A program made the position numbers and the translations under genes. From positions 930,001 to 994,000 of the forward strand of contig OZ004589.1 in the NCBI GenBank assembly GCA_963924555.1: a stretch of 64,000 nt of DNA. The letters are read 5' to 3'. Below are positions 37,301-48,930 of the stretch, one piece after another. The notes beneath the pieces are model-generated. The model saw only the letters and a program-made list of their open reading frames with translations, was not told the origin of the DNA and did no database searches. The stretch comes from Crambe crambe. Lineage: Eukaryota > Porifera > Demospongiae > Poecilosclerida > Crambeidae. Position 1 is the first letter of the stretch; each line of letters begins with the position of its first letter.

Positions 37301-40300
37301 GTGTGCCCACTGCTGGTGACATGTACACTCTGGAATGCAATATCAGTCGTGCAGTTACCTTATCCATCTCCACCCTGCTGGAGGTTTTGTGGTTGGACCC
37401 CAATAATAGAGACATCTCTACTAACTCAAACTTCACCATTGTGGGAGACACCAACACCACAGCCACCTTCTTCATCAGTCGACTCACTTTCTCCCGCTTA
37501 AGGACCTCTCTGGGAGGAAATTACACATGTTCTTCCAACATGACCATTCCTGGTGGAGTAGCCACTGACCATCCAGTATCCAGCACCATCAGTGTCAGAG
37601 TCATCAGTAAGTGAAGACTACCTCTATAGTGCTACGTGTAGCATGTGACCATCCCTTCTACACAGTTACCCCAGCTGCATCTGATGATGTAACCTTCCTC
37701 CCCAGTCGAGGGGACCCTCTCTTTGTTGGAACTATTCTAACTCTCACTTGCACAGTGAATGTGGACAGGTCACTGGTGGACACTGACATTAACATCACGT
37801 TGAGCTTTACTAGCATTACGAACTCCATGAGGATCAACACCACAGTCTCACGGCTGAATGACTCCACATTCAGGGGAGTTGCTCAGTTCAGTTTCTTGCT
37901 ACCTTCTGATGACAGAACTACATACCAATGTTTATCATCATTCTTGCCATCCCAAGAAACTCCATTTGTAATGAGGGTCTCTAATCCACCTTCTAATCAG
38001 TACATCCCCACTATTCAAGGTACAACTGAGTGGATTTTAAATATCTTATTGACTAATGCTTGCTTTTGTCTAGCTCTGCCACCTCCTGTCATTACACTGC
38101 CTCCTTCACCAGTGACCATGGCTGGTCAGTCTCTCTCCTTCACCTGCACTGCCTCAGTCATTGAGTACTTAGCAGTGGACCCTGTCCTGGAGTGGGTCTC
38201 CAGTAATAGCAACCCCCTCACCACTATGGACACTACCAACAGTGGGGTGGAGTTCAACAGCACCTTAATATTCAACAACCTGCGAACCTCCCAGGGAGAC
38301 CAATACAACTGCTCTGCCACTATCAATGTCCCTGGCATCTCTTCAGTGCAGAGTGTGCAACCTCTTGATGTAGTAGTGCAAAGTAAGTAACTAGAAATGT
38401 AATAATGTTCACCTGCTCATAAGATAACCTTACGGAGGATGATATATTCTCCATCCAGTCCCCTCACCAACTTTAAACATCTTGAGAGAGTCACATCCTA
38501 TCAATGGGACAGTGGTGTCCCTCTGGGGGACAGCTCGACTCCACCCATCAGTGGACACTAGAGTGACTGTTACAGGATCATGGAGAAGACAGAACCTATC
38601 ACCATTTGCTACCATCACTCACATTACTCAAGCATCACTTTACAGCACCACTCTCACCTTTAACCCTCTGAGGAATGAGAGTGCAGATGGAGGAAGTTAT
38701 GTGTACAATGTTAATGTCACTCCAGCACAAGTTACTCCCTTCATCATACGTAACATGGATAATGAAAACTACACACTGACTGTGCAGCCTTACCCTGACC
38801 TAGTGATAAAGGACTCACTGCAAAGTGGTGTGTGTAGGGTAAATGAAACAGCTACCTTGATGGGGAACGTCACCCTCCTCCCAAACACTGCTACTAACCA
38901 CACTCTCAGCTACACTTGGACTAACCCTGCTGGTCAACCAATAACATCCTCCAATGATGACTATGTTGTCAATGAAGGATCTTTGCGTGTGGAGAACCTT
39001 GCTAATCAGAACAATATGGGTAACTTCAATCTCAGGATCTGCCTGGATGTCCCTGCAACTGACATAGTGGACCACTGCATCTCCACCTCCTTCACTCTGT
39101 CCACTGATGGTTAGACCCTTTAATATCCACAAATAAATCATGCACTTCATAAATTCCTGCAGTTCCTGGTCAGGTTACAGGATTGATGTGTTCTTCCTCT
39201 GGTGGCAGTGTTCTCTCCTTCAACTGGATGCCTCCTTCCCTCAATGCTGATAATGTCATTGATTATGTAGTGGAGGTCACGAAGTATGTCCAGCCTGAAT
39301 CTGCTGTCAAACGAATCATCACAAGACCTCTCACTCCAATTTTCATTAAGAATATCAAATCAGGCCCCCCTGTATCTTTGAGGGATGTTGTAGACTCAGG
39401 GGTTGGTGAGTGTTAACTTTGATTCATTGTAATGATGTACTCTTGTAATATTGCAGCAATGGGTATTCCATACAATGTATCAGTGAGGCCTCATAATCCA
39501 GCTGGATGTGGTCTCATCACCAATAAAGTGTGTTTTACTGCTGAAGGAGGTAAAAGAATTTGTATGAAGCTATCCCAGATCAAACAGACAAATTAGTTCA
39601 ACTCATACTGGTTTTCTAATAGTACCTGCTGTTGCTCCTGGAAATGTTGCAGTAACAAGGACAGAGAGTGACATCAGAGCTTTAATTGTTACCTGGGAAC
39701 CTTTGACCCTTGTGGAGGCTAAGGGGTTCATCAATTACACAGTGATATTGACACCAGGTGGTTCCCGGAAGAGACAGACTGGGGCACTCACCAGGACAGT
39801 ACCAGGGGATCATCAGAACAGTACCACATTTACTGATACTAATCCTGCCACAGACTACACAGTTATTGTTGGTACTCTGACCTCTGATGGTCTTAACAGT
39901 GGACCAGGTAGGTTTAACTTGTTTATACATAGCATTATCGTAGGAAGATGATTTGTTTTAGGGGGACCCAGTGCCAGTTTAGCTATACATTAACATGGTA
40001 TCATGGTATTGATTTTTCTCATTAAGACTCTGTTCCAGTTGTTGTGTCTGGACTGAGTGTTACTACCATCCCTCCACCCACTGTCACCATTACTGGTTCT
40101 CCTATTAATTCACACTACTTCTCTGGTCTCCAACTCAACCTGACCTGTCACATTCAGCTCCCAATGCCTAGGGGCTATAGAGTCAGTGTCTCCTTTCAGT
40201 GGAGTAAGTCTGGCTCCATCCTCGCTTCAAACGGTCGAATGAGTGTAGACGAGGGAGCAGTAGAGGTTCTCTACCAGAGTAGCCTGGTGTTCACATCCCT

Positions 40301-41448
40301 GGATGAAGACTTAGATGGTGGAAACTACACTTGTTCAGTGACTGTTAATCCCATTGGGATTTCAAACCTTCTTCCAGTGACAGTTACAACTTCACACACA
40401 GTCTCAGTAGAAAGTAAGGACTCTTAGCTGGTGATAGTTATAACATAGCAAGTTTACTTAATAGCCTAACAATTATTGTATGCACTTTATACATGTGCAG
40501 CTTCACTCATTCAATTGAGGTTGACTGGAATAACAGATTGTAACAACTGGAAGGTAAAATTAAGAATAATTTTTGTTAACATCATGTCCAGTAGCTACGT
40601 ATGCCATAATAGGCGGAAAATCCTGAAAATAAAAATCAAGACATAATTGATGCTGTAAGAAGAAATATCATTCGTCGTTGTGTGTGCGGGTTCTCAATGG
40701 ATCGTATCAGAAATGAAGGCTTCCAATGTTTCCCTTCCTCTCCTAATGCTGTCACTTACCGAGCCGAACTTCATGGAACTCTTGAAGCTACTGTCCCTGA
40801 CTTGATTGAAGACATCACTGAATGGCTGTCCTCTGGTGCCTCCATTTCAGTGCAGCTGCAACGACTTACCATAGACAGTTCTTGCTCAGTTGCCATAAGC
40901 TCCTTCAATGAGAATGAGTGCATAGCTACTGGGACAGCAACGAGTGGACCATCCACTGGTACAGTAGTTGGGATCGCCATTGGAGTCATTGCTGCCATAG
41001 CTGTTGCCATAGCAATAGCTATTATAATAATCATATTCCTACGTCACAAGAATCGTCGTGCTACTCTCAAGATGACAGACACCAAGTAAGTCACCATTAT
41101 AGCTTTAACTATTTCAAGTGTGATCATTAATTCCCTAGGGGTGAAGGAGGTGTGGCTGTTCAACTGAACGTCCTGAACCCTAACCCCCCACATGCACATA
41201 CTGATCAACAGCATGATTATGAGGACCTCGAAAAATACAGTGAAATCTGTGATATCCCACCTAAGACCCCACCAGGACCAGCTTCACAGTCCTCCCTTCC
41301 AGCTGCAGCTGCCTCTGGTGGTGACTATGAATTCACCACCTGCCCTGCCTATGTTCCCGTTACTTCCCAAGGTCAAAGTTCAGTGCCATCTGTGGCAGAT
41401 GGGAAAGGAACAGAAGAGGGGCAATATGAAGTGGTGGTAGTACCCTGA
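28313..41448 (+). CDS. Ig/EGF/FN3 single-pass transmembrane receptor, copy 3 (complete)
   Basis: Exons: signal 28313-28370; N-terminal Ig 32405-32788; EGF 33274-33399, 33452-33580; FN3 33830-34123, 34185-34502; Ig 34559-34918, 34989-35270, 35322-35573, 35649-35963, 36028-36375, 36462-36782, 36831-37193, 37259-37606, 37666-38019, 38074-38382; double Ig 38459-39109; FN3-like 39163-39405 plus 39457-39549; FN3 39623-39907; Ig 40027-40413; juxtamembrane 40501-40553; juxtamembrane plus TM 40613-41085; tail 41139-41448. The sum is 7056 nt, about 2351 residues, in frame. It is closely similar to copy 2, introns included, with one EGF fewer. The tail has YEDL, YSEI, PPKTPPGP, GDYEF and QYEVVV. The weak point is the start: the signal exon is 4 kb from the Ig exon, across a large palindrome and a broken Ig exon. 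Confidence 0.8.
28395..28477 (+). pseudogene. Broken N-terminal Ig exon (first quarter only)
   Basis: It begins like exon B of copy 2 ([19 protein letters not shown]) and departs from homology after DTVLI, soon reaching TAA. The piece after the break resembles the intron that follows the intact Ig exons, so a deletion removed the rest of the exon with its donor. It must be skipped for copy 3 to be made. Confidence 0.65.
28794..28956. mobile_element. MITE with GGAACCTGGTTATA termini
   Basis: Left TGGAACCTGGTTATAGTGGTCAC, of which the first 14 or so bases form the core; the right end is its inverted copy with few mismatches. Non-coding. Confidence 0.7.
29250..29440 (+). pseudogene. Fossil N-terminal Ig exon
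   Basis: It retains GTACTCATCACTGATATTG, TCTGGATCTTCT and GGGGGGAGTGGTACTTTCCT in the right order, but the frame is broken and both splice sites are gone. Confidence 0.6.
29546..29685. mobile_element. Palindromic element with GTTAG ends
   Basis: Inverted arms share GGGATCTAAGTTATTTAGAG and extend outward to GTTAG/CTAAC. The centre is unusually GC-rich for this window (GACCCGAGCGCAGCGAGG). Non-coding MITE. Confidence 0.65.
30044..30114. repeat. 71-base hairpin palindrome
   Basis: TACTAAGTGCCTAAC, then GTAGGTTTACTAAGTGCCC, is followed directly by its complement with about one mismatch and almost no loop. It could form a cruciform or an RNA stem. Confidence 0.8.
30182..32043. repeat. Large palindrome with about 900-base arms
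   Basis: About 30182-31083 is the reverse complement of about 31142-32043, with a loop of roughly 58 bases. Landmarks pair in mirror order: TTAGAACACGGTAGTC, the poly-A tract at 30620 with poly-T at 31585, AGTGCGTTATGAGTCATAACG, and CCTAATACATTTACTCCC. The outer part of each arm is itself palindromic (30188-30305). A repeat in each arm has AGTTCGAGTCTG on the minus side of the left arm, like a Pol III B-box, and a poly-A end, so it may be a tRNA-derived SINE. The reading frames over 30397-30647 and 31565-31827 are the same repeat in both arms, not genes. Confidence 0.85.
32405..32788 (+). CDS. N-terminal Ig exon of copy 3
   Basis: A 384-nt, phase 1-1 exon. [54 protein letters not shown], donor GTGAGT. 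Unlike most paralogues it has GEWFFPNG rather than GEWYFPNG. Confidence 0.85.
33625..33740 (-). repeat. Possible tRNA-derived SINE fragment
   Basis: The minus strand contains GCAGGTTCAATACTCAGC, close to a B-box, preceded by GATGGCTAAAGTCAG. It sits in the EGF-FN3 intron of copy 3 and is absent from copy 2. A weak call. Confidence 0.3.
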
Positions 41449-41506
41449 GGTACTCCATCATCTAACATGTACATCTATAATGATATAGTTATCAAGTAGT
41501 TAAGTG

Positions 41507-42082
41507 AACAATGTAGCTATAGTCACACTGTGTGCTCAATGTTTAACAATGTAGCTATAGTCACACTGTGTGCTCAATGTTTAACAATGTAGCTATAGTC
41601 ACACTGTGTGCTCAATGTTTAACAATGTAGCTATAGTCACACTGTGTGCTCAATGTTTAACAATGTAGCTATAGTCCACTGTGTGCTCAATGTTTAACAA
41701 TGTAGCTATAGTCACACTGTGTGCTCAATGTTTAACAATGTAGCTATAGTCACACTGTGTGCTCAATGTTTAACAATGTAGCTATAGTCACACTGTGTGC
41801 TCAATGTTTAACAATGTAGCTATAGTCACACTGTGTGCTCAATGTTTAACAATGTAGCTATAGTCACACTGTGTGCTCAATGTTTAACAATGTAGCTATA
41901 GTCACACTGTGTGCTCAATGTTTAATAATGTAGCTATAGTCACACTGTGTGCTCAATGTTTAATAATGTAGCTATAGTCACACTGTGTGCTCAATGTTTA
42001 ACAATGTAGCTATAGTCACACTGTGGCTCAATGTTTAACAATGTAGCTATAGTCACACTGTGTGCTCAATGTTTAATAATGT
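41507..42082. repeat. Minisatellite, 38-bp unit, about 15 copies
   Basis: The unit contains AATGTAGCTATAGTCACACT followed by GTGTGCTCAATGTTTAAC. Copies are nearly identical; a few have one or two missing bases or TAATAATG in place of TAACAATG. There are no spacers, so it is not a CRISPR array. Single diverged units lie downstream of copy 2 (about 24000) and copy 4 (about 46150), so the array grew in the 3' flank of copy 3. Confidence 0.95.
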
Positions 42083-43040
42083 GGTGGATCTGTAGTTAAT
42101 TGGCATGCACTAAAAAATGGACTGGCAACACAGTTCTTTCAAACTGCAAGAATTGGATGAACAGGAGAACAATTTTTTCTCAGGTGATATCTAGCTAGCT
42201 CTAGCCTATAGATTAGTTCAGAACACAGTCTTCTAATGTAATTTTTAAATTTGGCCATCTCTTTTTCTCTACTGAGTCTGGATAAATATGTTTTGTTGAT
42301 AGCTAAAGTCACTGCTGTGAATTGTTACTCTACACTGATAATTGTTTCCAACTGAGAGTATGTATTTGCAGGTAGCTATAACTATAATATACTTAAACAA
42401 ACTACTTTTAGATAGGAATAAAATATTGTCTAACTGTCATTATATTATAGCCTCGAATTATACTTCCCCATATTGTCAATATCATAATTAGTGGCATCTT
42501 GTCCACTTCTTATTATAACACATGACTGTATCAAACGTCAATTAAGGTTGTACATTATGTCTGTGTATCTGTTTGTGTATGATGCATGTGATCTAATTAT
42601 TGTGATTATAATATTATAACCCTAAGAGTTTCTTCTCACTTTTATCAGTGGCACCAATTGCATTATAGGTAGCTATGCCTTCTATGGTACATTTTGTATA
42701 GATGAAGTATATAATCCATTATGACCAGCAGCTGTCATAGCTAATAGGAGTCACTGCAGTACCGCAAGGTTAGTTATATGTACCATCATAATTCTAGTTT
42801 ATTCCTGGGAGGGAGGTATAGCCCCTTAGCATCACTTTGACGTTAGTGTGGATTTCCAATCTGGAGATTCCATGTAGAGTTGCATATCAAAATTTTTTTG
42901 CTGTCTGAATATTGAGATTAGCAGTCAAAAAAGAGAAGTTATCCTATCAAAAAGCAGCTAAATACACAACTTATACTAACAACAAACAATTTTTTTTATT
43001 CTAGCGTAGGTGGGCAGTAGTTATAGTGCATGTGCTTTAC

Positions 43041-43098
43041 TATAAAAGTGAATCATGATTGGTGTTGAGGAGGGAGAGTCCTAGTGACGAAGACAAGA
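43041..43098 (+). promoter_or_regulatory. Core promoter of copy 4
   Basis: TATAAAAG at 43041-43048 and an inverted CCAAT box (ATTGG, about 43058) lie about 55 bases before the ATG. Copies 2 and 3 have TGTAAAAG at the same place and keep ATTGG. TATA-to-ATG spacing is short, so the leader would be only about 25 bases if transcription starts 30 bases after the TATA box. Confidence 0.5.
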
Positions 43099-44072
43099 AT
43101 GAAGCTCCTTTATGTACTCATTTTGGGATGGCAGATCATGAATGCTCAAAGTCAAGGTAGGAGTGCCAGGCTAGTTATAGTAATGATAATCACTCTCAGG
43201 GCAAATGTATAGTCTTGCCAACTGCTCCTCTAATTGAAGCCTCAGCTAATAATAGCTTAGCCATTATTCACATTGATTGCATCATGGTATTAAAATACAA
43301 TGTACTTTAACTAGTTTGCACGAAATAGCTAATACTTGAGCTCCCAGCACAACTCAAATCATTTTTTTCCCCACCACTACCAATATTGATTCTCTAGAGA
43401 TAACCAATGGGGGAGTGATCTGATGTATCATCATTACCATAGTGCCCAAAAAGGGCCATTCCAATTAGCAACATTTCCAAACTGCACATTTACAATATAG
43501 AAATTTCCATAGCAATAAGATGATGACAGTGAAATTGGGATTAGTTATTACTGCAGCATGTGTTCCTTGAGATAATGATGAGATATCTTATTGGGTAAAT
43601 TCAGCTAGCATACTCGACCCTTCTTGTTTGTAAACTTTTTTATGTTTGATTTGTCATCTCTACTTTCATTGTAGCCATAACATGTTTTTGAAATCACTTG
43701 TATCAGCTAGTTAGAAAAATATACATGATCACTTACTAGCTATCTCTGTCTTCAGCTCTCCCTCCCCCTTTATTGCTCAATTACCTTGGAAATGGAAAAT
43801 ATGACTTTGATTACATAGGCTGTTACATAGGCAGCAATTATAAAGATAATGGGCCTAGAAAGTACGTAGGAGAAGTGATTGTTTAGTACGTACAGCTGTA
43901 AATTATTTATAAAGACTGAGCAAACACATGCACAGCTTATCCTCTAAAAATGTTGTTGGAGTGTATATGAGAGTCAAGTAGAATGGCTCACCATGGAGGT
44001 CCTATAGCTATACACTCCAACGATTATACGAAAGATGCTTATCTGCTCTCTCTGAATGATCATCAAAAATAG

Positions 44073-44447
44073 GTGTTAGCCCAGGACTCTACTTTACCTT
44101 GAATGGCAGAGTGTACCAATCAGGTGACAGTATATTCATCACTGATATTGGGGAGGCCCTACCTGTACCTAATAATGCTGATCCTCGATCTTCTCTTGTG
44201 TGCAACACTTCCAATATCAACACTAACTGCTGTAGGAGTAGGGATGGAGGGAATGTGGGGGAGTGGTACTTCCCTAATGGCACCATTGTCCCTCGGGGTA
44301 GTACTGGTGGTGATATCACTAGGACTGGCTACACTCATCAAGTTCGTCTGAATCGCAGGAATAATGCCATGACACCACTTGGAAACTACACCTGTGTGGT
44401 GCCTGATATGAACAATACAATGAATCACACTGCCACTATAACACTAG
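44073..44447 (+). CDS. N-terminal Ig exon of copy 4
   Basis: A 375-nt, phase 1-1 open exon, [19 protein letters not shown] to [18 protein letters not shown], donor GTGAGT. It has R-S-R after NCC where others have CCRG. It is in phase with the copy 4 signal exon and the following EGF. Confidence 0.75.
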
Positions 44448-44649
44448 GTGAGTGTATGGTTCAATTAAAGAAGACTAGCCATTCCTGTGAGTATTTTATA
44501 ATAGCTGTTAGCTGCTCGTTCCATAATGATTGATTGCTAAGTGCAAATTTCTTTTGTTCATGCACAGCTCTATAGTTTCAGGCACCCCCTTTACTCCTGC
44601 AGTCTTTGGGTTGACTCCTGCAATTATCCTTGATAGTCCTCCCATTAGC

Positions 44650-44810
44650 TACAGTGAAACCTGCTTACAGCAATACACCTCTGGGCCACGTAAAAGTGGT
44701 CTTATTAAATAGGGAGGTGGAGGTCAAAATCAATTGAAGTAGCAAATGGTCTTTATAGAAGGGTGGTCTCTGGATACAAGTGGTCTTTAAACCAGGCTTC
44801 ACTGTACCAC
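44650..44810. mobile_element. MITE with ACAGTGAAACCTG termini
   Basis: ACAGTGAAACCTGCTTACAG on the left and CAGGCTTCACTGT on the right. The interior (GTGGTCTTTATAGAAGGGTGG) is shared with about 14985-15105 in copy 2. Both lie in the intron before the first EGF exon, so the insertion predates the duplication. Confidence 0.65.
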
Positions 44811-47103
44811 CATTTATTTGATCACTGCAAATTTAATTGTATATTATTATAATTTAAAAATCTCTGTATATTTTTCTCTACCAAAGGCATTGATATGTGT
44901 GCCAGTTCTACCACTAACAATTGTGACTCTAATGCTACATATACCAACACTCCTGGGAGCTTCACCTGTACATGTAACCAAGGATACACTGGAAATGGAA
45001 CCACTTGTGAAGGTATGTAGCTGTAGGTATCTAGGATTAATTCTCACTCGATCATGATGTAATGGCTTATGTGTAGATATTGATGAATGTATTGATGAAG
45101 TTGATAATTGTAGCTCTGATGGTAAATGCTACAACACTCCTGGAGGATTTAACTGTGTGTGTAACCAAGGATACACTGGAGATGGAGTAATATGCACTGG
45201 TATTAAAGTATAACTAATGCACAAACTTTTCACTATAATAATGTCATCATGTCAGATATTGATGAGTGTGCCAGTTCTACCACTAACAACTGTGACTCAA
45301 AATGTAACTTTTTAGACCTTATCAAGTAGTTGCCATATGCAAAATATTGGCCCATTCCCATGCATAGTTCCTGAGTTGCAATGACTTGTTCATTATTCAT
45401 GCTAGCATGGATTTTACATGTGCCAAAGCAGCAGCTGCTATTGTGTTTACTATCTGTTATTTTAGCGCGGTAGTGTTTGTGGTTAATTAGTGCTTGTACT
45501 AGCGCATGCCTTGGTTACTATGTGCCTGCACACTTAATAGCCTAACAATTGTTGTATGCCATCATGTGCAGTAGCTATGCCATAATAGATGGAAAATCCT
45601 GAAAGTAAAATCGAGACATAATTGACGCTGTAAAAAGAAATATCATTCGTCGTTGTGGGTGTGGAATCTCAATGGATTGTATCAGAAATGAAGGCTTCCA
45701 ATGTTTCCCTTCCTCTCCTAATGCTGTCACATACCGAGCAGAACTTCATGGAACTCTTGAAGCATACGCTCCTTCAATGAGAATGAGTGCATGGCTACTG
45801 GGACAGCAACAAATGGACCATCCACTGGTACAGTAGTTGGGATTGCCATTGGAGTCATTGCTGCCATAGCTGTTGCCATAGCAATAGCTATTATAATAAT
45901 CATATTCCTATGTCACAAGAATCATCATACTACTCTCAAGATGACAGATACCAATGGTTAGCTATAGCTTTAACTATTTCAAGTGTGATCATTAATTCCC
46001 ATTACTTCCCAAGGTCAAAATTCAGTTCCATCAGTGGCAGATGGGAAAGAAACAGAAGAGGGGCAATATGAAACAGTGGTAGTACCCTGAGGTACTCCAT
46101 CATCCCAGAAAAACTTGAAAACTTTTCTGTAGCTAGGTAGCTAGAACAATGTTGGTAGTCACAGATCAATTCATTGTGTGCTCTGTGTAAAATCACCAGC
46201 CGAGTTGCCCCACCCCTTTTATTTAGGCCGGTGTCATAGTCAGCGGTGACTCCCCTCGGCGATGACTCCCCGGTCACTTCTGACTAGGGGTGGATGACTC
46301 CCGGTCACTCATGCCTAGGCGTGGATGACTCCCGGTCACTCACGCCTAGGTCTGAGTGACTCCCCGGTCATTTCTGACTAGTCTATAATGACTCCCCCCT
46401 GGAAAAAATGACTCCCCAGTTCCGAGCACTCTTGACTAGGCGTGGATGACTCCCGGTCACTCACGCCTAGGTCTGAGTGACTCCCCAGTCATTTCTGACT
46501 TGTCTGCCCCTGGAAAAAGACTCACCAGTCCCAATTCATTGCATTGCTGCATGCAAAATCATAATAAGTCAAGGATTTATACCATAGTTGCTTATGAAAT
46601 TGGAATCTTTTGTGCCTAGGAAGAAATTACTCCCTGAATCAAGATAGATGGACTCCCCTATGCATGCATATAGTTGGAGTCATGACAGCCATGGAAGGAG
46701 AGTCATTTCATCCTATAGCCAGGCATTAGGCAAGATTTTCAGGGAGTTATTGGATAGGGAGTCATTCATGCCTGTAGGATGTGTCGACTCCCCTTCCATG
46801 GCTATCATGACTGTCCAGTCATCTCAATTCATGGAGTCATTCATGCCTAGGATGAAATAGCTCCCATTCCATCCATGCATATATAAATCAGATTGGGGGA
46901 CGAAATGATGTTTGCTTATAAAGGGGCAGATAACTCCCTGTGAATGCACTAAAGTTCATTCTCACACAGCTGATACAATAACAATAATAACAATAAGAAG
47001 ATAAGCTAGCTATGATTGCATGAACGGCACAAAATTTTTTCACTATAATATATTGTCATTATCTACACAGTCTTGGTGAAACCAATTAAAACAATGTTCA
47101 CAT

Positions 47104-47809
47104 TCAACCATGTTGCCATATGTCTCTGGCATAGGCAGTCACAGTATAACTCCAGAATCCGACAGGGGAAGTAATTATCCCTATGTCCAACTTTGGAAAA
47201 GGAGAAAAAGTTTTCTTCCATAAACATTTAGAAAGATGGCTCCTCATTTCTTCCTGCTGGAATTCAATCTCTCCCACATTTTCTCCTAGTGCTGCATGGA
47301 CAGCAAAAGCTATCGCAAATACTCCACAATCCACGATACCACTTTGTTGCTGCACAGGAGGAACATGTATGTATAGCATATTCCTGTATTCCATTGTTTC
47401 ATCATTTTCAGCATCCACTTCTTCCTGAGAAAAACAAATTAAAGCTATAATAGCTACCTATGCATGTATACCTACATATACGTATTGTTTCACCATTCTG
47501 AACTGGAATCAAGGCATCGTTTTGGCAGAGCAATGGTGACTGAAATCCACCAATATTCGGAAATTGCATCTTCAAGATATGCTGAGCAAGGATGATATGT
47601 TCATCACAGATCCATTTCCCACTGCACCCAGCACTATATTTTTCATCTTCTTTGGATCTTTCTCTACAATAATATATTATGGATTGGTAGCTATTATAGT
47701 TGACTATTGATTTTGAAGCAAACTGTAGCAGATAATCTGTTTTGAGGGGAAGTTGACGAGGACAATTACCAGGTACCTCCTTATTCTGCACAATCTTAGT
47801 ATGTAACAC
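47104..47809 (-). pseudogene. Ulp1/C48-type cysteine protease fragments of the transposon
   Basis: The upstream piece (47809-47408) includes CSGKWICDEHIILAQHILK and FQSPLLCQND, as in the N-terminal part of transposon Ulp1-like proteins. The downstream piece (47418-47104) has QQQSGIVDCGVFAIAFAVH, matching the Gln and nucleophile Cys block of the family. The segment that should hold the His-Trp and Asp of the triad is not seen between them. The two pieces are in different frames around an apparent intron near 47435-47490 that I could not join in phase. Probably a defective gene. Confidence 0.55.
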
Positions 47810-47899
47810 AATAGTCCATTACAATATCCTGACCTTTTGGGAACCAGTTTTGAGGGGAGATTGACGAGGCGAATTGCCAGGCATAAATTATCAATAGAC

Positions 47900-48930
47900 A
47901 TGGAAGGGAATCATTTCATCCTCAGCATGAATGACTCCCTAAATGGAAGGGGAGTCATTTAGGCATGAATGGCTGCCTGAAAAAAACTATAGCCATGGAA
48001 GGAAGTCATTTCATCCTAGGCATAAATGACTCCCCGAAACATCAATAGCCATGGAAGGGAATCATTTCATCCTCGGCATGAATGACTCCCTAAATTGAAG
48101 GAGAGTCATTTCATCCTAGGCATGAATGACTCCCTGAAAAATCTATAGCCATGGAAGGAAGTCATTTCATCCTAGGCATAAATGACTCCCTAAATTGAAG
48201 GGGAGTCATTTCATTCTAGGCATGAATGACTCCCTGAAAAATCTATAGCCATGGAAGGGAATCATTTCATCCTCGGCATGAATGACTCCCTAAATTGAAG
48301 GGGAGTCATTTCATCCTAGGCATGAATGACTCCCTGAAAAATCTATAGCCATGGAAGGAAGTCATTTCATCCTAGGCATAAATGACTCCTCGAAAAATCA
48401 ATAGCCATGGAAGGGAATCATTTCATCCTCGGCATGAATGATTCCCTAAATCGAAGGGGAGTCATTTCATCCTAGGCATGAATGACTCCCTGAAAAATTA
48501 ATAGCCATGGAAGGGAATCATTTCATCCTCAGCATGATTGAAGGGGAGTCATTTCATCATAGGCATGAATAACTGCCTGAAAAAAAAACTATAGCCATGG
48601 AAGGGAGTCATTTCGTCCTAGGCATAAATGACTCCCTGAAAAATCAATAGCTATGGAAGGGTTGGCATGTATGACTCCCTAAATGGAAGGGGAGTCAAGG
48701 CATGAATGACTCCCTTAAAAAATCTATAGCCATGGAAGGAGAGTCATTTCATCCTAGGCATGAATAACTCCCTGAAAAATCTATAGCCATGGAAGGGAAT
48801 TATTTCATCCTAGGCATGAATCAATCAATAGCCATGGAAAGGGAGTCACTTCATCCTTGGCACGAATGACTCCCTAAATGGAAGGGAGTCATTTCATCCT
48901 AGGAATGACTCCCTCCTATATAGGAGCAAA
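47900..48930. repeat. ATGACTCC/GGAGTCAT minisatellite
   Basis: Units of about 50-60 bases, often as pairs of about 105. Each has ATAGCCATGGAAGG, GAGTCATTTCATCCTAGGC and ATGAATGACTCCCT. The two GAGTCAT halves face each other, so every unit is a loose palindrome. Variation among units (CTCGGC, CTAGGC, CTTGGC) shows partial homogenisation. Confidence 0.9.

Larger units (their letters stand above)
41449..43098 (+). other. Spacer with 38-bp satellite, FN3 fossil and copy 4 promoter region
   Basis: After the 38-base array (41507-42082) I see only non-coding AT-rich sequence until a fossil FN3-2 end at about 42718-42770 (GACCAGCAGCTGTCATAG, GGAGTCACTGCAGTACC). The conserved upstream region of the family starts at about 42840. 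The core is TATAAAAG at 43041, ATTGG at 43058 and the GTGACGAAGACAAGA leader before the ATG at 43099. Confidence 0.55.
43099..46090 (+). pseudogene. Truncated, decayed receptor, copy 4
   Basis: Signal exon 43099-43156 (MKLLYVLILGWQIMNAQSQ); N-terminal Ig 44073-44447, intact; EGF 44887-45012, in which one Cys is Tyr; EGF 45077-45199, intact; a third EGF from 45256 broken at about 45300 and running to a stop. After this come only juxtamembrane and TM remnants. The 45591 piece has lost one A (frame runs to TAA), and there is an internal deletion at about 45763. The TM follows to about 45954, but the donor AAGTAAGT has become AATGGTTAG. The tail lacks its first half and begins at about 45999 near ITSQGQNSVP, ending in QYETVVVP. 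FN3 and Ig blocks are gone. The 5' half could still give a small secreted Ig-EGF protein; the 3' half is dead. Confidence 0.7.

Noticed and set aside
41507..42082. Regular 38-base repeats resembling a CRISPR array
   Set aside because: Units abut with no spacers and the context is eukaryotic; it is a minisatellite.
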